DNA of 57,070 nt, from NCBI GenBank assembly GCA_030153385.1, contig JASKJN010000006.1:1-57070 (forward strand). Direction: 5' to 3'. The translations under genes and the position numbers were made by a program. Below, piece by piece: positions 9,795-23,044 of this stretch (the stretch's first letter is position 1; every line of letters starts with the position of its first letter). This DNA is from Archaeoglobaceae archaeon (lineage in GTDB: Archaea > Halobacteriota > Archaeoglobi > Archaeoglobales > Archaeoglobaceae). The notes below the pieces were generated by a model. It was given only the letters and a program-made list of their open reading frames with translations, had not been told where the DNA came from and searched no databases.

Positions 9795-10904
9795 TCAGCT
9801 CACAGCTGTTTCTATACAAGCCTTCAGGTCTCCAAAGGATACCTCAAGTCTTCTCTTCTTTGGCAGGTATTCCAGGGCTTTTCCAGAATTTACCATGACG
9901 CATTCAAACTTCTCCGTAGCGGGAGAAACGACCATGCAGGTGTCTTTGAAAACCTTTGCCCCAAGTTCTTCCAGCTTCCTTATTATCTCTCTGCTTTCTT
10001 CAGCAACTTTCCGAGATGTGAAAATCCAGAGTTCTCTCTTCACTTTTCTATCCGCAATAAGCTTCAGAATTTCCTTGAGTTCTTCCTTGGAACAGTGCGG
10101 GCATCCAATTGCGACAAGCTGTGCTTCGCAATGCTTTTCAATTTCTCCGTCTATCTCCACACTTTCTCTTGGCCTTTCAAAATCCCTCCATTCTGGGGTT
10201 ATTCCTTCAGCGTGAAACATTGCTATATTTCCGCTTGCAGCTAACGAGGCTGAAAGAAGCTTTAACTCATCGAATGATACTCTTCTATCGAATATGAAAT
10301 AAGGTATTTCGCCGGGAAGCTCCAAACCCGCTTTATAGCCAACGATCGAAAGATCTCCTCTTGCCTTCACAAGAACGGTGGGTGCCCTGTTCTCCTTGAT
10401 GTGAAGCCCATAGTAGGGTGTTCTACCTGTAATTGCGGAAGCGAGCGCGCTTATTCCACTCTCCCTGTTTGTCCTTGCCCCGATAACAGAGTTCGCATAA
10501 ACCACTGCAGAACTTTCCGCCCAAGCCAAATGTTCACCAAATTTTGGCTTCTGGATGTAGTAAGGTGTGCAAGTTAGAGTTAACTCAACTCCCAACCTTT
10601 TAAAAACCTCAATTATCTCCATTTGCTTTCTGTAAAACTCTTCTCCGATTCCCATCTCTTTCCATCTTTCCAAGTCCATCCCCGCTGGGTTAAGAGTTGT
10701 TCTCACAGCTACTTTTCCCTTTAGATTCCTAAGCCATTCAAGACCTTCATCGCCTATGTTGTCGTAGCTTACTCCAGATATATGAGCGGACGAGATTTTT
10801 ACGAGCCTTTCCGCATCGAAAACTTTTGCAAGAGCGATTATGATCTTCATGCACTCTCCTTTCTCTTCATCCTCGAGCATTCTCTCCTCTTCTTCAGTAA
10901 GCAT
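9795..10904 (-). CDS. Aconitase X catalytic domain (phosphomevalonate dehydratase large subunit-like, DUF521)
   Basis: VRTTLNPAGMDLERW, TCTPYYIQKPKFGEHLAWAESSAVVYANSVIGARTNRESG, IGCPHCS. Confidence 0.85.
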   Translation of the reverse strand: MLTEEEERMLEDEEKGECMKIIIALAKVFDAERLVKISSAHISGVSYDNIGDEGLEWLRNLKGKVAVRTTLNPAGMDLERWKEMGIGEEFYRKQMEIIEVFKRLGVELTLTCTPYYIQKPKFGEHLAWAESSAVVYANSVIGARTNRESGISALASAITGRTPYYGLHIKENRAPTVLVKARGDLSIVGYKAGLELPGEIPYFIFDRRVSFDELKLLSASLAASGNIAMFHAEGITPEWRDFERPRESVEIDGEIEKHCEAQLVAIGCPHCSKEELKEILKLIADRKVKRELWIFTSRKVAEESREIIRKLEELGAKVFKDTCMVVSPATEKFECVMVNSGKALEYLPKKRRLEVSFGDLKACIETAVS

Positions 10905-11700
10905 TTTCCACCTCTTTTTTCAGCCATTCAGGAAGCATAAATGCTGAAAGGTGCACTTCTGGATTGTAATGTTTAGTTTTTCCCTTTATCTTTCTGAAAT
11001 TCCTTCGGATAAATCTGAAGTCGTATTCTCCTGCAATTATAAAGCTCCATAGAGCCATCGGGTAAGTGGGGATGGTTGCCAGAAACATAGCCCTATTTTT
11101 AAGCGGTGAAGAGTTTTCGAGCAATTTTCTGAAGTAGTTTTTCTGAATAAGGGGTGATTGAGCTTGACTGCAGAAAACGGTGCATTTTTCATCGCACAGC
11201 TCGAAAAAGTCTTTTCCAAAGAGAGGGTCGCTGACACCAACAGGGTCGGTGCTGTCAACTATGATCACATCAAACTTCTCGCAGTGCTCAAGGAACTTTC
11301 TTCCATCCTCGATCACGATCTCCACTCTCGGATCTTCAAATGCTCCACAGTCTATGCCCAAATGCTCTCTGCATAAGTTTATAACGTTTCTATCGATCTC
11401 TACAAGCACCGCCCTTTCAATGTCATGCTTTAGAACTTCTCTCAGTGCCCCTCCATCTCCTCCACCGATGATAAGAACCTTTTTTGCCCTTTTACAGCTG
11501 TTCATTGGGACATGGACGAGCATTTCGTGATAGAAGTGCTCATCGAATTCCGTAAGCTGAATCTTTCCGTCAATAACAAGCATTTTTCCAAAGCTTTCTG
11601 TTTCGTAGATCTCGATTTTCTGAATTCCCTTTGCTTCAGCAATCTTTCTCTTCACTGAGATCATCAGTCCCGAGCCGTCGTATCTCTCGATGAAGTCCAT
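10894..11700 (-). CDS. speE: Spermidine synthase-family aminopropyltransferase
   Basis: LVIDGKIQLTEFDEHFYHEMLVHVPM, VLIIGGGDGGALREVLKH, VIIVDSTDPVG. Confidence 0.92.
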   Translation of the reverse strand: MDFIERYDGSGLMISVKRKIAEAKGIQKIEIYETESFGKMLVIDGKIQLTEFDEHFYHEMLVHVPMNSCKRAKKVLIIGGGDGGALREVLKHDIERAVLVEIDRNVINLCREHLGIDCGAFEDPRVEIVIEDGRKFLEHCEKFDVIIVDSTDPVGVSDPLFGKDFFELCDEKCTVFCSQAQSPLIQKNYFRKLLENSSPLKNRAMFLATIPTYPMALWSFIIAGEYDFRFIRRNFRKIKGKTKHYNPEVHLSAFMLPEWLKKEVENAY

Positions 11701-11732
11701 GTTTAAAGTTCGGGAGGTTATATATAACGGAT

Positions 11733-12317
11733 TTGCTCACTCTCTATGTGATCTACCTTGGAGGAGAGGCGGAAGTCCGCATCGGTGAAGTCGTTGTGAA
11801 GAAGAGAAAACCCAAGCGTTACAGGCTTAAGGAAATAGATGAAATGCTCAGAACGAGGCGAACGAGAGCGGAGGCGAAGCTAATATCAATGGCAAGACGC
11901 ATCGGAGTGCCAACTCCGATCATTTTAGACGTTGAAGAGGACACGATAGTGATGGAGAGGATCTACGGGACTCCAGTTAAAGAATGCATGAACGAGGAGA
12001 TCAGCAGAGAGATCGGAAGACTTGTTGCAAAACTGCACTCGGCGAATATAATCCATGGAGATATAACACCGATGAACATGATCCTCAGCGGTGGAAAGAT
12101 CTACTTCGTGGACTTTGGCCTTGCATTCATTGACAGCAGAATCGAGGCAAAAGGTGTGGATGTTCACGTTTACTTTGAAGCGCTGAAGGCAGGATTTGAA
12201 AATTGGGAAAAGCTCAGAGATGCTTTTATAGAGGGTTATCTTGAAATTGGAAGCGAAGAGGTTATTGAAAGGGCAAATGAGATCGAGGAAAGAGGAAGAT
12301 ATGTTGAGAGAAGTTAA
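11733..12317 (+). CDS. bud32: Bud32 (Kae1-associated) kinase
   Basis: IIHGDITPMNMIL catalytic loop and VDFGLAFID; RTRRTRAEAKLISMARR typical of Bud32. True start probably internal GTG at 11748. Confidence 0.88.
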   Translation: MLTLYVIYLGGEAEVRIGEVVVKKRKPKRYRLKEIDEMLRTRRTRAEAKLISMARRIGVPTPIILDVEEDTIVMERIYGTPVKECMNEEISREIGRLVAKLHSANIIHGDITPMNMILSGGKIYFVDFGLAFIDSRIEAKGVDVHVYFEALKAGFENWEKLRDAFIEGYLEIGSEEVIERANEIEERGRYVERS

Positions 12318-12318
12318 A

Positions 12319-13092
12319 TTAGTCAAAGTTGGCTTTTGCCTTTTGCAAGTATTCTATTATACCTTCTATGGCTTCTGCAAGAATCTTCCTGTTATCGTAC
12401 TCCGAAACGATCTTCTCAAGCTCTTCCTTGTTCAGGCTCCTCAATTCCTTCGCAAATTCGATCATTTTCGGAATAGCTCTCGTTATATTGTCAACAATTG
12501 TAACATCTGCCATTCTTGAAGTTCTCGAAAGAGGATTGAGATCTATGGTTATAACCTTTTTTCCGTGCTTTTTCAGTATTTCGCATCTATCTCCATCTTC
12601 CAAGGGAACAAGAACGACATCTGCAACGTATATCCCTCTTTTATCCACAATTCTCCTTGCAGAGCTCAAACCCTTCAGTTCAGCATCTCCCGCACACAAA
12701 GCGGAGATTCCGAATTTTGACAGATAATCCGCAATTCGCCTTACCCTTTCTTTGCTGTGATGAAAAACGTTCACCTCGACCTTTGCATTCAAGACCTTCG
12801 CAAGTTCTCCAATTTCTTTTGCAACCAAAACCGCAGTATTCCCATTTACACTTATCACAGGGTTTTTTGCCAGCAAAAACATCGCTACCGCAACCTTCTC
12901 AGCTTTCAGCGCAAATTCTCTTGTTCTTTCTCCAAGAATATAGTCGAAAGCTTCACCTCTTCCATGGGCTATGAGACCTTCTAATGCTGTTATCCCGCCC
13001 CTAAATCCTTCAACGAGCCTCTCTCTCGTTACGAGAGACACATACCTTGGATGACCCTTCGGTATCATATCCTCTTTCAAGAAATTCTGCAA
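12319..13092 (-). CDS. 4-phosphopantoate--beta-alanine ligase (archaeal DUF137 family)
   Basis: [68 protein letters not shown]. Confidence 0.85.
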   Translation of the reverse strand: MQNFLKEDMIPKGHPRYVSLVTRERLVEGFRGGITALEGLIAHGRGEAFDYILGERTREFALKAEKVAVAMFLLAKNPVISVNGNTAVLVAKEIGELAKVLNAKVEVNVFHHSKERVRRIADYLSKFGISALCAGDAELKGLSSARRIVDKRGIYVADVVLVPLEDGDRCEILKKHGKKVITIDLNPLSRTSRMADVTIVDNITRAIPKMIEFAKELRSLNKEELEKIVSEYDNRKILAEAIEGIIEYLQKAKANFD

Positions 13093-13678
13093 GCTCTTTT
13101 AGAGAGTAAAAGACATAATCTGCATGAATTTTAAGGTTTTCTATCATTTCTCTGTTCTTTTCATGCACTATGAGTGCGGTTTTAACTCCAGCACTCTTTC
13201 CCGAAAGCAGATCGAACAGATAGTCGCCTACAACAAGCGCAGAGCTCGGATCAATTGCAAATTTCTTTAGAATCACCTTTATTGGTTCTGGCGAAGGTTT
13301 CGGGTTTGCGTCTTCTCTCGTGATAACAAAGTCAAATTCCAGCCCAAATTTTCTTGAGATTATCTCTACACTTCTTCTGCTGTTTCTCGTTACAATTCCG
13401 TGAATTATTTTTCTTTCCCTAAGAAACTGGAGAACTTCTTTTGCATAAAAAGCAAGTCTGGCATTTTCAGCGCTTTTCAGCTCATACTCCTCAAGAATCC
13501 TGAGCATTTCTTCTCTTTTTCTTTCATCTTTTTCTGAGAGTATGCTTTCTAATACGAATCTCCCCTTGATTCCCAAAACTGCCCTTATTTCCTCGAACGG
13601 GATGTTGAACTCAACCAGAGTCCCGTCAAGGTCAAATGCTATAAGCCTGAACATGTTCCTTAAGCCTTTTTGCCTCAT
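13010..13678 (-). CDS. HAD-superfamily phosphatase
   Basis: [45 protein letters not shown]; start probably [11 protein letters not shown]. Confidence 0.85.
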   Translation of the reverse strand: MRQKGLRNMFRLIAFDLDGTLVEFNIPFEEIRAVLGIKGRFVLESILSEKDERKREEMLRILEEYELKSAENARLAFYAKEVLQFLRERKIIHGIVTRNSRRSVEIISRKFGLEFDFVITREDANPKPSPEPIKVILKKFAIDPSSALVVGDYLFDLLSGKSAGVKTALIVHEKNREMIENLKIHADYVFYSLKELAEFLERGYDTEGSSKVCVSRNEREAR

Positions 13679-14270
13679 TTCTTGGATTATCCGCTTCGTA
13701 AATGCTCCTACCTACTATTATTCCATCCGCATATCTAAGAGCTTCCAAACTTCCACCCTGCGCTCCCACGCCAGGGCAGAGGATTCGCATCCCCTCCGCT
13801 TTTTTCCGAATTTCCCTCAACTTTTCGATCCTCGTTGCGGGGGCAATAAGGCCGTGACAGCCTATTTCCTTTGCCTTTTTCGCAATTTCAAGCGAAACCT
13901 TGCCCATGAATTCCTCACCACCGGGACTGCTAAGCTCAGTGACAACGTAAACTTCACCATCAAACATTTTTGCGACATTCAAAACAGCTTTTAATGAATC
14001 GCTACCCGCAAATCCGTGAACTATCACAGCTTTTGCATCGTTGCGAAATGCCAAATTTGCGATCTTTGCGCTTATATGTGGGACATCTGCAATTTTCAAA
14101 TCCGCGATCACGGGCTTCATTTCAGATAACTCCGAAATAATCCTTATCCCGGAAGACAATATCAGCGGGTAATTCACCTTAAATCTGTCGACTAAGTCGC
14201 ATAGCTCCTCAGCGATCCTCAGTGCGACCCTCCTGTCTTCCACGTCTATTGCCAAGACAAGCTCTTTCAC
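13632..14270 (-). CDS. pyrF: Orotidine 5'-phosphate decarboxylase
   Basis: [26 protein letters not shown] (DxKxxD), [23 protein letters not shown]. Confidence 0.93.
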   Translation of the reverse strand: MKELVLAIDVEDRRVALRIAEELCDLVDRFKVNYPLILSSGIRIISELSEMKPVIADLKIADVPHISAKIANLAFRNDAKAVIVHGFAGSDSLKAVLNVAKMFDGEVYVVTELSSPGGEEFMGKVSLEIAKKAKEIGCHGLIAPATRIEKLREIRKKAEGMRILCPGVGAQGGSLEALRYADGIIVGRSIYEADNPRNEAKRLKEHVQAYSI

Positions 14271-14336
14271 GAATTCAACTCTCCAGATCGAAGATAAATG
14301 TTTCCAAAAACGATTTTTAACTCCACGAGAATATGA

Positions 14337-17009
<2,673 letters not shown>

Positions 17010-17013
<4 letters not shown>

Positions 17014-17792
17014 ATCTTCTATTCTCTTCGATGTTCCTTTACGAATACTCCACGGACATGATCGCAAGAGCCTGCAATTTGGCAGAATACGATGGTGTCG
17101 AGTTCTGGATTGAAACACCGCACTTCTGGATTGACCGTTCGCCTGAAAAACTCGATTGCTTTGCAGATCTGGAACTCGCATTTCATGCTCCGGTTTTGGA
17201 TCTAAACCCTGTATCCGTTAACAATGAACTCTGCGAAATTTCGTTAAAAGAAACGCTATACACGATTGCTCTTGCCTCTAAAAAGAAAGCGAAGCTGGTT
17301 ACAATCCACGCTGGAAAGAGAAGCGCATACAGAGAGCCCGTATGGGCGGACTATCTCTCCTTGCATAAGTATCTGCGCATAGCATCGAAATTTTCAAAGT
17401 TAAAGGGTGTAAATCTTTGTTTGGAAAATTCTGAGCAGAGAATAAACAATCTATGCAAGACTGCAAGGGAAATTAAAGAATTCGTAGAATTGTATGACCT
17501 CTCGCTCACATTCGACATAAAGCATTCACTTGACAATGCAGAAGAGTTTTACGGACTTATCGAAAGATTCAGAAACGTTCATGTTAGCAATTCAGATGAG
17601 GATAGGAGGCATGTGCAGGCAAGCAAAAGCGAGAGGGTTGCGAAGGTGCTAAAAGATCTCTCGGATTTGGGTTATGATGGTTTTATAACAGTTGAGCTTG
17701 ACGATCTCGGAATAGGCAACCTCGATTTTGGAAAAAAGGTGGAAATTTTGAAAGAAGAGGGAAATTTTATATGGAAGTTCTTCAAGAAGTAG
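17010..17792 (+). CDS. Sugar phosphate isomerase/epimerase family (AP endonuclease 2-like TIM barrel)
   Basis: LVTIHAGKR, LCLENSEQR, LTFDIKH, NVHVSNSDEDRRH, FITVELDD strand motifs. Confidence 0.72.
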
Positions 17793-20265
17793 TCTTTCCC
17801 ACAACTCTGAAAGCCAGTTTCTCGAGTTCGACTGCGATAAAGGCTAAAGAAGCAAATGTCAAGGTTTTGAACCATTCCCAGAGGCTCATAGGTTCAAGGA
17901 GAAGGACATCGCTGTAATTTGTGACGTATAACTGGAGACCCAAAGTGAGAAGTATTCCGAGTATTGTATATCTATTCCTGAGTCCGGTCACGAAAAAGCT
18001 TTTCTCGACATGAGGTGTGAGCAGATACCATATACCAATGGCTATGATCCCGTTGACAGCAGAAGACATTTTCCCGATATCAAAGTAGAGGGCATAAGCT
18101 ATTAAAACGCTGAGAATTGAGATATAGGCTATTCTGAAAAGCATTCTTCCATTTACGAGTTCTCCCTTTGTCGGCCTGAGCTTCAGCAAACCCCCCTCCA
18201 TGGGCTCAAAGACGAGCATCATTCCAAGCAGGCCAGAAGTGACGGTGTTGATCCAGAGTATATGGAGCGGAAGCATTGGCATTGAGATTCCGAGAGCGAA
18301 AGCGGTTAAAACGATCATCCCCTGACCTCCGTTTGTCGGTAGCAACCATGAAATTATCCTTTGTATCTTTCTAAAAACATTTCTACCCTCTTCGATAGCT
18401 TTCACAATCGTGGAGAAGCTGTCATCAAGTAAAACCATGTCACTTGCCTCTTTTGCCACGTCACTTCCGCTTCCCATTGCGATTCCGATTTCAGCCCTTT
18501 TCAAAGCGGGTGCATCGTTTACACCGTCTCCAGTTACCGCCACGACTTCTCTGTTCTCTTGCAGAGCCTTAACGATCTCAAGCTTCTGCTCTGGCGTTGT
18601 TCTTGCAAAAACACTGTATTCTCCTACAGCTTCTCTCAAATCCAATTTTTCGAGCTCTTTTCCAGTAATAACCTTCCCTTCGATCCCCGCGTCACGAGCG
18701 ATCTTAACCGCGGTAGCGGGATGGTCGCCGGTGATCATCAAAACCTTTATTCCAGCGCTCTTGCAGTTCTCCACGCTCTCTCTGCTGTCTTCCCTCAGCG
18801 GATCGATCAGGCACTGATAACCCAGAAATTCCAGATCGGTAAGCTCAAAACCCTTAAATTCATCAACTTTCTTGAACGCGAATGCTATTGTTCTCATCCC
18901 CTCTTTTGAGCAAGTTTCCGGGAATGATTCGCTTACCATTCCGCTTATTACCTCTGGCGCGCCTTTTACCACTACCAATATTCCCTCGTTCGTTTTTGCT
19001 GAGACCGCCATAAACTTTCTCTTCGAATCGAAGGGAATTTCGTCGAGAATCTCGTAATCTACTGTAATGCCAGATCTTATCGCAAGCTCCAGAAGGGCAA
19101 CCTCTAACGGGTCCCCTCTGCAGTTTCCAGATTCGCAAATCGCACGATTGCAAATGTATCCTGCTAAGACTATCTTTCTAAGATCCTCTCCAAAGACTTT
19201 CTCCCCGTTCCTGTAAAATCCATCGTCTCTTACTTCATATTCGCCTTTGGCGGTTACTATTCGCACTACCTTAAGCTTGTTCTTCGTAAGTGTCCCTGTC
19301 TTGTCCGTGCAAATCACTGTAACTCCTCCGAGTGTCTCAACCGCTGGCAGAGATTTTACGAGCGCATTACGCTTGGCCATATTTCTGATGCCTAATGCAA
19401 GAGCCAGAGTAATAGTTGCCGGGAGAATCTCGGGGATAACTGCAACAGCAAAGCTTATTGCGGAAAGGAAAGAATAGGAGATTTCGTATCCTCTAAGGAT
19501 TCCTATCGAAAAGATCGTCACTGAAATTAACACTATACCAATGGAAAGCTGTTTGGCGAATGAACCCATTTTTGCAAGCAAAGGTGTCACTACACTCTCT
19601 TCAAGGCTTTTTCCAATCTTTCCCATCTCAGTTCTCTCGCCTGTTTCCACAACCACTGCCTTTCCCCAGCCAGAAGTGACAACAGTTCCCGCATAGAGCA
19701 TGCAGGTCCTTTCGGGAATAGTTGAATCTTCAGGAACCTTTTTGTTGTTCTTCTCAACTGGAAATGATTCTCCGGTGAGAGTGGATTCGTCAACGGTCAG
19801 CTCTCTGCTCTCAATGATCCTTGCATCTGCTGGAACCTTCATTCCCGCTTCCACCACGATTATATCTCCTGGAACTATTAGTTTGGAGTCTATTTCAACC
19901 AGACTTCCTTCGGAAAAAACTAAGGCTTTCGGGATCAGGAGTTTTTTCAGCTCTTTCATTATGCTCTCTGCCTTCCATTCCTGCAAAAATCCGAGGATTG
20001 CGCCGAGGATAACTATAGCGAAAACGATTAAAGCTTCGAGATAGTGCTCTATGTAGCTCAGAATCAGCATTGATGCTATTAGAACCATGACAAGAGGATT
20101 GCGAAACTGTTTAAGGAAAACCGCAAGAGGTTTTTTCTCTTTAACTCTTATTTCATTAAAGCCGTAAAGCCTGAGTCTCTCTTCTCTTTCCTTTTTGCTA
20201 ATTCCATTTAAGTCTGTTTTTAATTCTCTTAAAACCTCGTTTACATCTAAGCTCCAGAAATTCAT
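17782..20265 (-). CDS. P-type cation-transporting ATPase (P2-type, Ca2+/cation)
   Basis: 827 aa; ICTDKTGTLT phosphorylation site, TGES, VTGDGVNDAPALKRAEIGIAMG. Confidence 0.93.
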   Translation of the reverse strand: MNFWSLDVNEVLRELKTDLNGISKKEREERLRLYGFNEIRVKEKKPLAVFLKQFRNPLVMVLIASMLILSYIEHYLEALIVFAIVILGAILGFLQEWKAESIMKELKKLLIPKALVFSEGSLVEIDSKLIVPGDIIVVEAGMKVPADARIIESRELTVDESTLTGESFPVEKNNKKVPEDSTIPERTCMLYAGTVVTSGWGKAVVVETGERTEMGKIGKSLEESVVTPLLAKMGSFAKQLSIGIVLISVTIFSIGILRGYEISYSFLSAISFAVAVIPEILPATITLALALGIRNMAKRNALVKSLPAVETLGGVTVICTDKTGTLTKNKLKVVRIVTAKGEYEVRDDGFYRNGEKVFGEDLRKIVLAGYICNRAICESGNCRGDPLEVALLELAIRSGITVDYEILDEIPFDSKRKFMAVSAKTNEGILVVVKGAPEVISGMVSESFPETCSKEGMRTIAFAFKKVDEFKGFELTDLEFLGYQCLIDPLREDSRESVENCKSAGIKVLMITGDHPATAVKIARDAGIEGKVITGKELEKLDLREAVGEYSVFARTTPEQKLEIVKALQENREVVAVTGDGVNDAPALKRAEIGIAMGSGSDVAKEASDMVLLDDSFSTIVKAIEEGRNVFRKIQRIISWLLPTNGGQGMIVLTAFALGISMPMLPLHILWINTVTSGLLGMMLVFEPMEGGLLKLRPTKGELVNGRMLFRIAYISILSVLIAYALYFDIGKMSSAVNGIIAIGIWYLLTPHVEKSFFVTGLRNRYTILGILLTLGLQLYVTNYSDVLLLEPMSLWEWFKTLTFASLAFIAVELEKLAFRVVGKTTS

Positions 20266-20288
20266 AATTTTTAAAAGCCTTTTTGAAT

Positions 20289-21053
20289 CTACTTAAGTCT
20301 TACTATCTCACAATCCCCAATGTAATTTTCTTCAAAAATCCCTTTAAGCTCTCCATTGCAGACCTTACAGTCTTCACGTTTTTGAATATTTAACTCGAAG
20401 AAGCTCATGGTTTCTGCGGAGAACCTCAGGATTTTGCCCCTTAAAGGCTCTCCGTAGCCAGTGATCAGCTTTACAGCTTCAAGAGCTTGAAGACAGCCAA
20501 ATAACCCGGCAATAGCTCCGATTATCGCTTTACCTGTAGCTGGAGGTGCCTTTGGAAGATAACAGCGATAACAAGGGCTTCCAATAAAAGTTGATAGCTC
20601 TCCTTCGAATGCATAAACTGCTGAGTGAACAAAGGGTTTTTTGAGCAAATAGCATGCGTCGTTCAGAATGAATCTAACTCTAAAGCTGTCTGGACAGCCG
20701 ATAACAACGTCATATCCCTTCAAAAGCTTTAATGTGTTATTTGGAGTTAGATCGTAGGGATAAATTTCAACATCTACGTCCGGATTTAGCTTCTCAACAA
20801 AAAGTCTCGCGGATTCCGCTTTGTTCATTCCTATGTTTCCCGCATGAATCGTTTGTCGCTGGAGATTCGAGATCTCAACAACATCGCCGTCGACAATTCC
20901 GAGTTTTCCAATTCCAGCAGCGGATAAATACTGGATCACCGCACTGCCCAATCCCCCCGCACCCACTACGAGGGCTGAAGCACGCTCAAGCTTTTCCTGA
21001 CCTTCAACGCCAAAGATCTCAATCTGTCTCGAGTATCTTTCGAGATCAGACAT
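20289..21053 (-). CDS. ThiF/MoeB/HesA-family adenylyltransferase
   Basis: [70 protein letters not shown]. Confidence 0.92.
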   Translation of the reverse strand: MSDLERYSRQIEIFGVEGQEKLERASALVVGAGGLGSAVIQYLSAAGIGKLGIVDGDVVEISNLQRQTIHAGNIGMNKAESARLFVEKLNPDVDVEIYPYDLTPNNTLKLLKGYDVVIGCPDSFRVRFILNDACYLLKKPFVHSAVYAFEGELSTFIGSPCYRCYLPKAPPATGKAIIGAIAGLFGCLQALEAVKLITGYGEPLRGKILRFSAETMSFFELNIQKREDCKVCNGELKGIFEENYIGDCEIVRLK

Positions 21054-22944
21054 CCAAATTCTTCACCTCTTTTGAATGCGCAATTATGAAGTTCTTTCTG
21101 CTCTCCACGTCTTCTCCCATCAGTATCCTGAATAACTCATCCGCCTTCTTAGCGTCCTCTATCTTCACCTGGAACATTACCCTTCTCTGTGGATCCATTG
21201 TCGTTTCCCAGAGTTGCTGTGGATTCATCTCTCCAAGACCTTTGTATCTCTGCACCTCTGCATTCCCGAGTTTTTCGAGCAATCTGCTCAGTTCGCTGTC
21301 GCTGTAAGCATAGTAAATCTTACCACCCTTCTTTACTCCGTAAAGTGGTGGCTGAGCAATGTAAAGCATTCCCGCTTCTATTAGCGGTCTCATGTGCCTG
21401 TAAAAGAAAGCTAAGAGCAGAGTTCGTATGTGCAAGCCATCAACATCCGCATCGCTCATAATTATAATTCTGCGGTATCTTACCTTGCTTATGTCAAAAT
21501 TTTTGTCAATTCCAGCACCAATTGCTGAAATTATGGCTTTAATTTCCTCGTTCTTTAAAATTTTTATCATTCCCGCTTTTTCAACGTTTATGATCTTTCC
21601 TCTTATTGGCAAAATTGCCTGAAAACGTCTGTCTCTTGCCTGCTTTGCGGATCCTCCTGCACTTTCGCCCTCCACGATGAATAGCTCCCTCTCTTCCACG
21701 TTCTTTGAAGAACAATCCGCAAGCTTCCCTGGAAGTGTTATCGAAACCTCTTCTCTTCTCTTTACAAGCTCCTTTGCCCTTCTCGCCGCCTCTCTTGCTC
21801 TCTTTATAACCAGCAATCTGTTTATAATGTTCTCCGCGTCTTTCGGGTTCTTTTCAAGCCATTCCAGTAAGCCTGTGTAAACCGCGGACTCCACTGCGGT
21901 CTTCACTTCAGTGTTCGTGAGCTTTCCCTTTGTCTGTCCCTCGAACTGGGGATTTGAGACTTTAACACTTATAACCGCCGTCAGGCCTTCCCTGATCTCA
22001 GCTCCCGCTATCGGTTCAAACTTCTTTATGTTCTTCCTTCCATACTCATTGATCGCTCTCGTGAGCCCAGAGCGGAATCCGATTACATGAGTACCTCCGT
22101 CCGGGTTCCTTATGTTGTTTGCAAAAGCCAAAATGTTCTCGATCTCAGAATCTGTGAACTGAAGAGCGACTTCAATTAAAACTCCATTCTTTGAGCTTTC
22201 GATGTATATTGGTTCGTGAAAAACCTTTTTATTTTTATTTAGGCTCTTGATCAGGCCTACAATTCCATCCTCGAATCTATATTCCTCTGAGACTCCACTT
22301 CTTTCATCTACAAGCAAAATCCTCAATCCTTTACACAAATAAGCGAGCTCCTTCAGTCTCTGAGAAATTATTTCGTAGTTGAAATCTACGACTTCGAAGA
22401 TCTCTTCGTCTGGCTTGAACCTGATCGTTGTGCCGGTCTCATTGCTTTCTCCCACGATTTTTAGCTCAGTCTTGGGTTCACCTCTTTCGTATCTCTGGTA
22501 GTAAACCTTTCCATCTCTTTTTACCCATACTTCAAGCCACTCCGAAAGGGCATTAACCACAGAGACACCAACTCCATGAAGTCCTCCAGCGACCTTGTAT
22601 ATTTTATTGCCAAATTTTCCTCCAGCGTGGAGCTTTGTCATCACTATTTCCAGCGCAGGCTTTCCAGTTTCGTGCAGATCTACAGGTATTCCTCTACCAT
22701 TATCCTCTACACTTACGGAGCCATCAGAATGTATCGTTACCTTTATAAAGTCACAGAATCCCGCCAAGGCCTCGTCAACACTGTTATCGACAACTTCCCA
22801 TAGCAGGTGATGAAGACCCCTTATCCCGACATTACCGATATACATTCCTGGTCTCTTTCTGACCGCTTCGAGATCTCCAAGAACTGCAATGTCCTTTGCG
22901 GAGTAATCGCTATTTTTTAAAGCTTCAGCGTTCATTTTATCCAC
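21046..22944 (-). CDS. gyrB: DNA gyrase subunit B
   Basis: 632 aa; [81 protein letters not shown]. Confidence 0.96.
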   Translation of the reverse strand: MDKMNAEALKNSDYSAKDIAVLGDLEAVRKRPGMYIGNVGIRGLHHLLWEVVDNSVDEALAGFCDFIKVTIHSDGSVSVEDNGRGIPVDLHETGKPALEIVMTKLHAGGKFGNKIYKVAGGLHGVGVSVVNALSEWLEVWVKRDGKVYYQRYERGEPKTELKIVGESNETGTTIRFKPDEEIFEVVDFNYEIISQRLKELAYLCKGLRILLVDERSGVSEEYRFEDGIVGLIKSLNKNKKVFHEPIYIESSKNGVLIEVALQFTDSEIENILAFANNIRNPDGGTHVIGFRSGLTRAINEYGRKNIKKFEPIAGAEIREGLTAVISVKVSNPQFEGQTKGKLTNTEVKTAVESAVYTGLLEWLEKNPKDAENIINRLLVIKRAREAARRAKELVKRREEVSITLPGKLADCSSKNVEERELFIVEGESAGGSAKQARDRRFQAILPIRGKIINVEKAGMIKILKNEEIKAIISAIGAGIDKNFDISKVRYRRIIIMSDADVDGLHIRTLLLAFFYRHMRPLIEAGMLYIAQPPLYGVKKGGKIYYAYSDSELSRLLEKLGNAEVQRYKGLGEMNPQQLWETTMDPQRRVMFQVKIEDAKKADELFRILMGEDVESRKNFIIAHSKEVKNLDV

Positions 22945-23044
22945 AAAATTTGTAGTTTTTGTGTTAATAAGGTTTTTGAGCGTTAGCGAACTTTAAATGA
23001 TCGACAAGAGAAATTTTTTAATACTTAAAAATTTAAGTTAAAAC

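Noticed and set aside
13010-13092. Apparent 83-bp overlap between HAD phosphatase and the pantothenate-pathway ligase
   Set aside because: Most likely reflects an over-extended start: the ligase probably begins at internal [11 protein letters not shown], leaving a smaller ordinary operon overlap.
20289-22944. ThiF-like gene overlapping gyrB as a possible ubiquitin-like conjugation (CBASS/Bil-type) locus
   Set aside because: No E2, CD-NTase or ubiquitin-like gene adjacent; the JAB-domain gene is 13 kb away beside leuC. Looks like ordinary MoeB/ThiF sulfur-carrier biology.
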